64,000 nt of DNA, from the NCBI RefSeq assembly GCF_900101955.1, contig NZ_FNAQ01000009.1, positions 34,748-98,747 on the forward strand, given 5' to 3'. The notes beneath the pieces are model-generated. The model did not search any database. It was not told the origin of the DNA and saw only the letters and a list, made by a program, of their open reading frames with translations. A program made the translations under genes and the position numbers. Below, piece by piece: positions 61,840-64,000 of this stretch (within the stretch, counting starts at the first letter, position 1; every line of letters begins with the position of its first letter). Origin of the DNA: Desulfuromonas thiophila. GTDB taxonomy: Bacteria > Desulfobacterota > Desulfuromonadia > Desulfuromonadales > Desulfuromonadaceae.

Positions 61840-61890
61840 AGCCCCAGGCCCTCGTTCGTTTGATGCTGACGAGGTCCTGGGGCTGTTGAA
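61840..61890 (+). terminator. Rho-independent terminator after tpx
   Basis: AGCCCCAGG (61840-61848) pairs with CCTGGGGCT (61876-61884), with an inner CCTCGT/ACGAGG stem (61849-61855 with 61869-61874). GTTGAATTTT follows. It lies 24 bases after the tpx stop and just before the convergent channel gene, so it may serve both. Confidence 0.82.
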
Positions 61891-61893
61891 TTT

Positions 61894-62733
61894 TCAGCGC
61901 TCAGGGCGCAACTTCTGAGCCCACCAATACAGCCCGGCAACGAAAAAAGCGCCACCCACCAGATTGCCCAGGGAAACCGCCAGCAGATTATCCGTCCACA
62001 TGGCCAGCGGGTTGAGACGTTCGAGTTCGGTGGCACTTAGCCCGGCACCGGAAAGCGCCTGTGGCAGCTGCTTGCTGAAAATCCCTGCCGGAATGAAATA
62101 CATGTTGGCGATGGCGTGCTCGAATCCCGAAGCGACAAACGCCATGATTGGAAAAAAAATCGCCAGAATTTTGCCGCCGATATCTTGTGCCGCCAGAGCC
62201 ATTACCACGGCCAGACAGACCAGCCAGTTGCAGCAGATGGCTCGGCAGAAATATGCCAGATTGTGCTGAAACGACCAGGCTTCGGCGGCGATCTTGCTGC
62301 TGGCGATCTGCAGCGCCGTGCTACCCACTGGGCCATCGAGTAAGCCGCTGCCAGCGGCGATTATCCCAGCCAGAAAGACCGCTCCTGCCAGATTGCCCAG
62401 ATATACCCACAACCAGTTCCACAGTAGCACCCGCAGCCGGATTTTTCCTTCCAGCCAAGCGGCTGTCATTAACGTATTGCCGGTCCAGAGCTCCGACCCC
62501 GGAATGATCACCAGCATCAGACCAAGACTGAACACCGCCCCCGCCAGAAATTTTTTTAGACCGAACCAGCCGATATCGCCAGTGCTGATAACCGTGGCGA
62601 GATGAGCCGCAAAACCGATATAGGCACCGGCCAGAAAGCCCAACAATAAAAGGGGCAGCGGTCGTAAAAGGGTCTTGGTCACGCTGGCCTGCATCAGCTG
62701 GGGTAGTAGCTGTCCTGGGGCAATGAAAGGCAT
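61894..62733 (-). CDS. Formate/nitrite transporter family channel (FocA/NirC)
   Basis: A 279-residue pentameric-channel subunit with six membrane segments. Family landmarks are LLGFLAGAYIGFAAHLATVI, FLAGAVFSLGLMLVIIPGSELWTGNTLMT, CNWLVCLAVVMALAAQDIGGKILAIFFPIMAFVASGFEHAIANMYFIP (with the pore His) and NLVGGAFFVAGLYWW. FocA moves formate, NirC nitrite, and related HSC proteins hydrosulfide; the residues seen do not settle which. ATG 62733 is preceded by AGGAGCTCGC; a TTG five codons earlier is in frame. No pfl or nitrite reductase genes are adjacent. Confidence 0.93.
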   Translation of the reverse strand: MPFIAPGQLLPQLMQASVTKTLLRPLPLLLLGFLAGAYIGFAAHLATVISTGDIGWFGLKKFLAGAVFSLGLMLVIIPGSELWTGNTLMTAAWLEGKIRLRVLLWNWLWVYLGNLAGAVFLAGIIAAGSGLLDGPVGSTALQIASSKIAAEAWSFQHNLAYFCRAICCNWLVCLAVVMALAAQDIGGKILAIFFPIMAFVASGFEHAIANMYFIPAGIFSKQLPQALSGAGLSATELERLNPLAMWTDNLLAVSLGNLVGGAFFVAGLYWWAQKLRPER

Positions 62734-63004
62734 GCGAGCTCCTGTCAAAAGAATGAGTCTGCTCTTTTTATGAAAAAAATTCGCTTGCGGATATCGGGAT
62801 GCAGATCTTTACATACAGTCAATAATGGTCTTCTTCGGTCCTGAAGCGCTTTGGCCATGTCGATGCTGAGGGCAGTGGGCTGTGCCGGCATGTTCCGCTT
62901 GATTTACTGGGTACACACAGGACGTGGTACAGAATAAAGGATAAATAGACGGCAGGGGCACGAACTGAACTGTGACATGACAGACTGGCACAGAACCGTC
63001 ACAA
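62734..63004. other. Intergenic region left of the tRNA fragment, no gene seen
   Basis: The stretch upstream of the channel gene holds its promoter (an AT-rich part lies near 62745-62775) and otherwise no convincing frame or RNA. A 60-codon frame on the minus strand (62809-62991) has no likeness to known proteins and is not called. Confidence 0.45.
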
Positions 63005-63042
63005 CCAAAAAAGGGTTAGCGAGAATGTCGCTAACCCTTTGA
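63005..63042 (-). terminator. Rho-independent terminator of the truncated tRNA locus
   Basis: On the minus strand a perfect 12-bp stem (63039-63028 with 63022-63011, core GGGTTAGCGA) with a 5-base loop runs into a T tract (complement of the A residues at 63007-63012). It begins 6 bases past the CCA of the tRNA fragment, the usual place for a tRNA terminator. Confidence 0.85.
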
Positions 63043-63047
63043 TTTTT

Positions 63048-63091
63048 TGGTGGGCGCAGTAGGGATTGAACCTACGATGCCGTGTGAAGGC
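63048..63091 (-). pseudogene. 3' fragment of a tRNA gene (tRNA-Val-like), putative attachment site
   Basis: On the minus strand the sequence gives an anticodon-loop-like TTCACAC between GCC and GGC, then a T arm GTAGG-TTCAATC-CCTAC, the 3' acceptor TGCGCCC, A and CCA. The loop would hold anticodon CAC (Val). The variable region is reduced to one base, and the D arm and 5' acceptor (expected GGGCGCA) are absent from the next 150 bases. Such 3' tRNA fragments are left at one end of elements that integrate into tRNA genes. Right of 63092 the sequence turns AT-rich. Confidence 0.7.
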
Positions 63092-63410
63092 GGAATCATA
63101 ACACAACTCTATGTTGTGTAAAATTGCTAAAAATGTTTTTATTTCGCTATGTTGCAGGTTTTCTTTGTTTTTCATTTTTCTATTTTTTATTCCTTTAGGC
63201 TGTTATTCGCAATAATTAGCATTTTAAGAATCTGACACAGGATGACCACTGCCGATCCTAACGATCTTGCCGCCGCCTACCCACAGATTCTGAGGAAGAG
63301 TCCTTTTCAAAGATCGCGAAACTGGGGTGACCTCTAAACTTCAGCAGCAAAATGTTCCAGATTTTCTGCGAGGTGCCCTTCAGGAGAATCTGGCACATTG
63401 TAGCGGCACT
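63092..63410. other. AT-rich junction DNA and unassigned remnants
   Basis: 63092-63240 is markedly AT-rich against its surroundings and holds a small inverted repeat ACACAAC-tctat-GTTGTGT (63101-63119). 63240-63410 has broken reading frames on the minus strand with no clear parent. I see no complete gene. The change in composition directly at the tRNA fragment supports foreign origin. Confidence 0.5.
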
Positions 63411-63499
63411 GGCTCCTTGGACACAAGTTTTGCTTACGCCGCCTGACGAATTTGTCGGGTGAGCGGAAACCGTTTTTTCTTGACACGCCATTTACGCTG
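63411..63499 (-). mobile_element. Decayed 3' end of an insertion sequence
   Basis: About 89 bases that match 63717-63805: both begin GG(C/T)TCC(T/C)TGGACA(C/G)AAGTTT and continue with GCTTACGCCGCCTGACG, which encodes the end of a transposase (RQAA, stop TAA on the minus strand). Here one inserted and one lost base shift the frame within the last 15 codons, so it is a relic of the same or a close IS. Confidence 0.7.
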
Positions 63500-63526
63500 A
63501 AGGTCAGGGGAATTCGGTCGGCGCTA

Positions 63527-63715
63527 TCAATGATTCAGGGCGGGGCACGCTCGATCATACACGCTCCGCCGCTTGCCACACCCAGGGCAAAGGGGGCGGC
63601 TGTTGCGGCGCGGCTCAATGTCAATGACCAGGGCCTCCACACCGTCGACCAGCATGACGCAGATGGCGCCGTAAACGAACGACTTGTATCGCTCGACCTT
63701 GTTCTGTAGCGGAAC
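63527..63715 (-). pseudogene. ISL3-family transposase fragment (N-terminal zinc-finger region)
   Basis: On the minus strand a 61-codon frame reads PLQNKVERYKSFVYGAICVM, then ALVIDIEPRRNSRPLCPGCGKR and SVYDRACPALNH, stop. The VERYKSFVYG and IEPRRNSRP-xCxGCGKR pattern is that of the N-terminus of ISL3 (IS204/IS1001/IS1165) transposases. It has no start codon and stops soon after the CxxC finger, so it is a relic between two pieces of another IS. Confidence 0.65.
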
Positions 63716-63716
63716 C

Positions 63717-64000
63717 GGTTCCCTGGACAGAAGTTTAGCTTACGCCGCCTGACGGATTTCATCGGGTGATCTGAAGCCGTTTTTCTCAACACGCCATTCG
63801 CTGTTGTAAAGCTCCACGAAGGTCTTCACGGCTTCGCGCACGTCGGTGATGTTACGGAAAACCCGGCCATAGATGGCCTGCTCTTTCAAGGTGCGGTTGA
63901 ACCGTTCGGCAACTCCATTGGTCTGGGGTTCGGCAACAAAGGCAAAGCTGGGAGTGATCCCCCAGAACTTGATCTGGTTCTGAAAATGGTCTGAGAGGTA
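63717..64000 (-). mobile_element. Insertion sequence, right-hand part (continues past the window)
   Basis: Begins with the IS end also present at 63411 and contains the 3' part of a transposase gene (63740-64000). The remaining part lies outside the window, so its ends and target duplication cannot be defined here. Confidence 0.7.
63740..64000 (-). CDS. IS3-type (rve integrase core) transposase, C-terminal part (partial)
   Basis: The last 86 residues of a DDE transposase read from the window edge: SDHFQNQIKFWGITPSFAFV, then EPQTNGVAERFNRTLKEQ, with the third catalytic acid in GVAERF, and ELYNSEWRVEKNGFRSPDEIRQAA before TAA at 63742-63740. This is the rve_3-type end of IS3 and related families. 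The frame is intact within the window, so the element may be active or only recently inserted. It would insert DNA by cut-and-paste or by a circular intermediate. Confidence 0.8.
   Translation of the reverse strand, partial: YLSDHFQNQIKFWGITPSFAFVAEPQTNGVAERFNRTLKEQAIYGRVFRNITDVREAVKTFVELYNSEWRVEKNGFRSPDEIRQAA

Noticed and set aside
62809..62991. 60-codon minus-strand frame upstream of the formate/nitrite channel
   Set aside because: No ribosome binding site, no likeness to a known protein, and unusual Cys/His/Pro composition; not called.
63092..63240. Possible CRISPR or phage repeat in the AT-rich stretch
   Set aside because: No repeated unit occurs more than once; only a single short inverted repeat is present.

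Overview
The window is about 60% G+C and gene-dense. It looks like a chromosomal segment of an anaerobic deltaproteobacterium of the Desulfuromonadales (Geobacter / Desulfuromonas / Pelobacter group). The signs are: the order queA-tgt-yajC-secD-secF-recJ, an operon tmk-holB-ricT-metG-tatD, c-type haem motifs in a sensor kinase and in a small lipoprotein cytochrome, several Cache-type chemoreceptors, a PfaC-like lipid megasynthase and a formate/nitrite channel. The assignment is inference from gene content, because no rRNA gene is present.

Layout. 1-9120 holds an aminotransferase tail, a DUF2065 protein, queuosine synthesis (queA, tgt), the Sec accessory genes (yajC, secD, secF), recJ and a divergent acetate-kinase-like gene. 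9172-18000 holds a haem-binding (DUF3365-type) sensor kinase, a convergent aminotransferase, then a coupled run of a TPR lipoprotein, a LolB-like lipoprotein, a peptide-binding protein and one permease, followed by an MTH1187-family protein. 18086-24400 has tRNA-Cys, a TauE/SafE exporter, a MEMO1-family protein, gltX and a Cache-PAS-GGDEF-EAL protein. 24400-28733 has a short inverted-repeat element, a nitroreductase, a chemoreceptor split by an in-frame TAG, and a beta-lactamase-fold hydrolase. 28865-34710 is nucleotide synthesis (purL, purQ, purF, pyrE). 34723-38894 is a Trk/Ktr potassium system and an intact chemoreceptor.

From 39947 to 47692 all genes are on the minus strand: a small exported protein, a TatD-radical SAM fusion, metG, ricT, holB, tmk and an unknown membrane protein. 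A 474-base stretch containing a second copy of the inverted-repeat element separates holB from ricT. 48190-55667 holds a three-haem lipoprotein cytochrome and a 2281-residue KS-CLF-AT-DH-DH protein with its own promoter. 55901-59342 is an envelope cluster: two CsgG-like proteins, a beta-barrel candidate and a FlgT-N-like protein. 59718-62733 holds a YbjT-like oxidoreductase, thiol peroxidase under a palindromic operator, and a FocA/NirC channel.

The right end (63005-64000) looks like the edge of an integrated element: a 3' fragment of a tRNA with its terminator, then AT-rich DNA, then pieces of at least two insertion sequences, the last running off the window.

Main points for follow-up: the PfaC-like protein without ACP, KR or ER partners; the amber-split chemoreceptor; the acetate kinase relative lacking several catalytic residues; the two inverted-repeat elements that each supply a stop codon to the adjacent gene; the CsgG/FlgT-type envelope cluster; and the tRNA-fragment junction.
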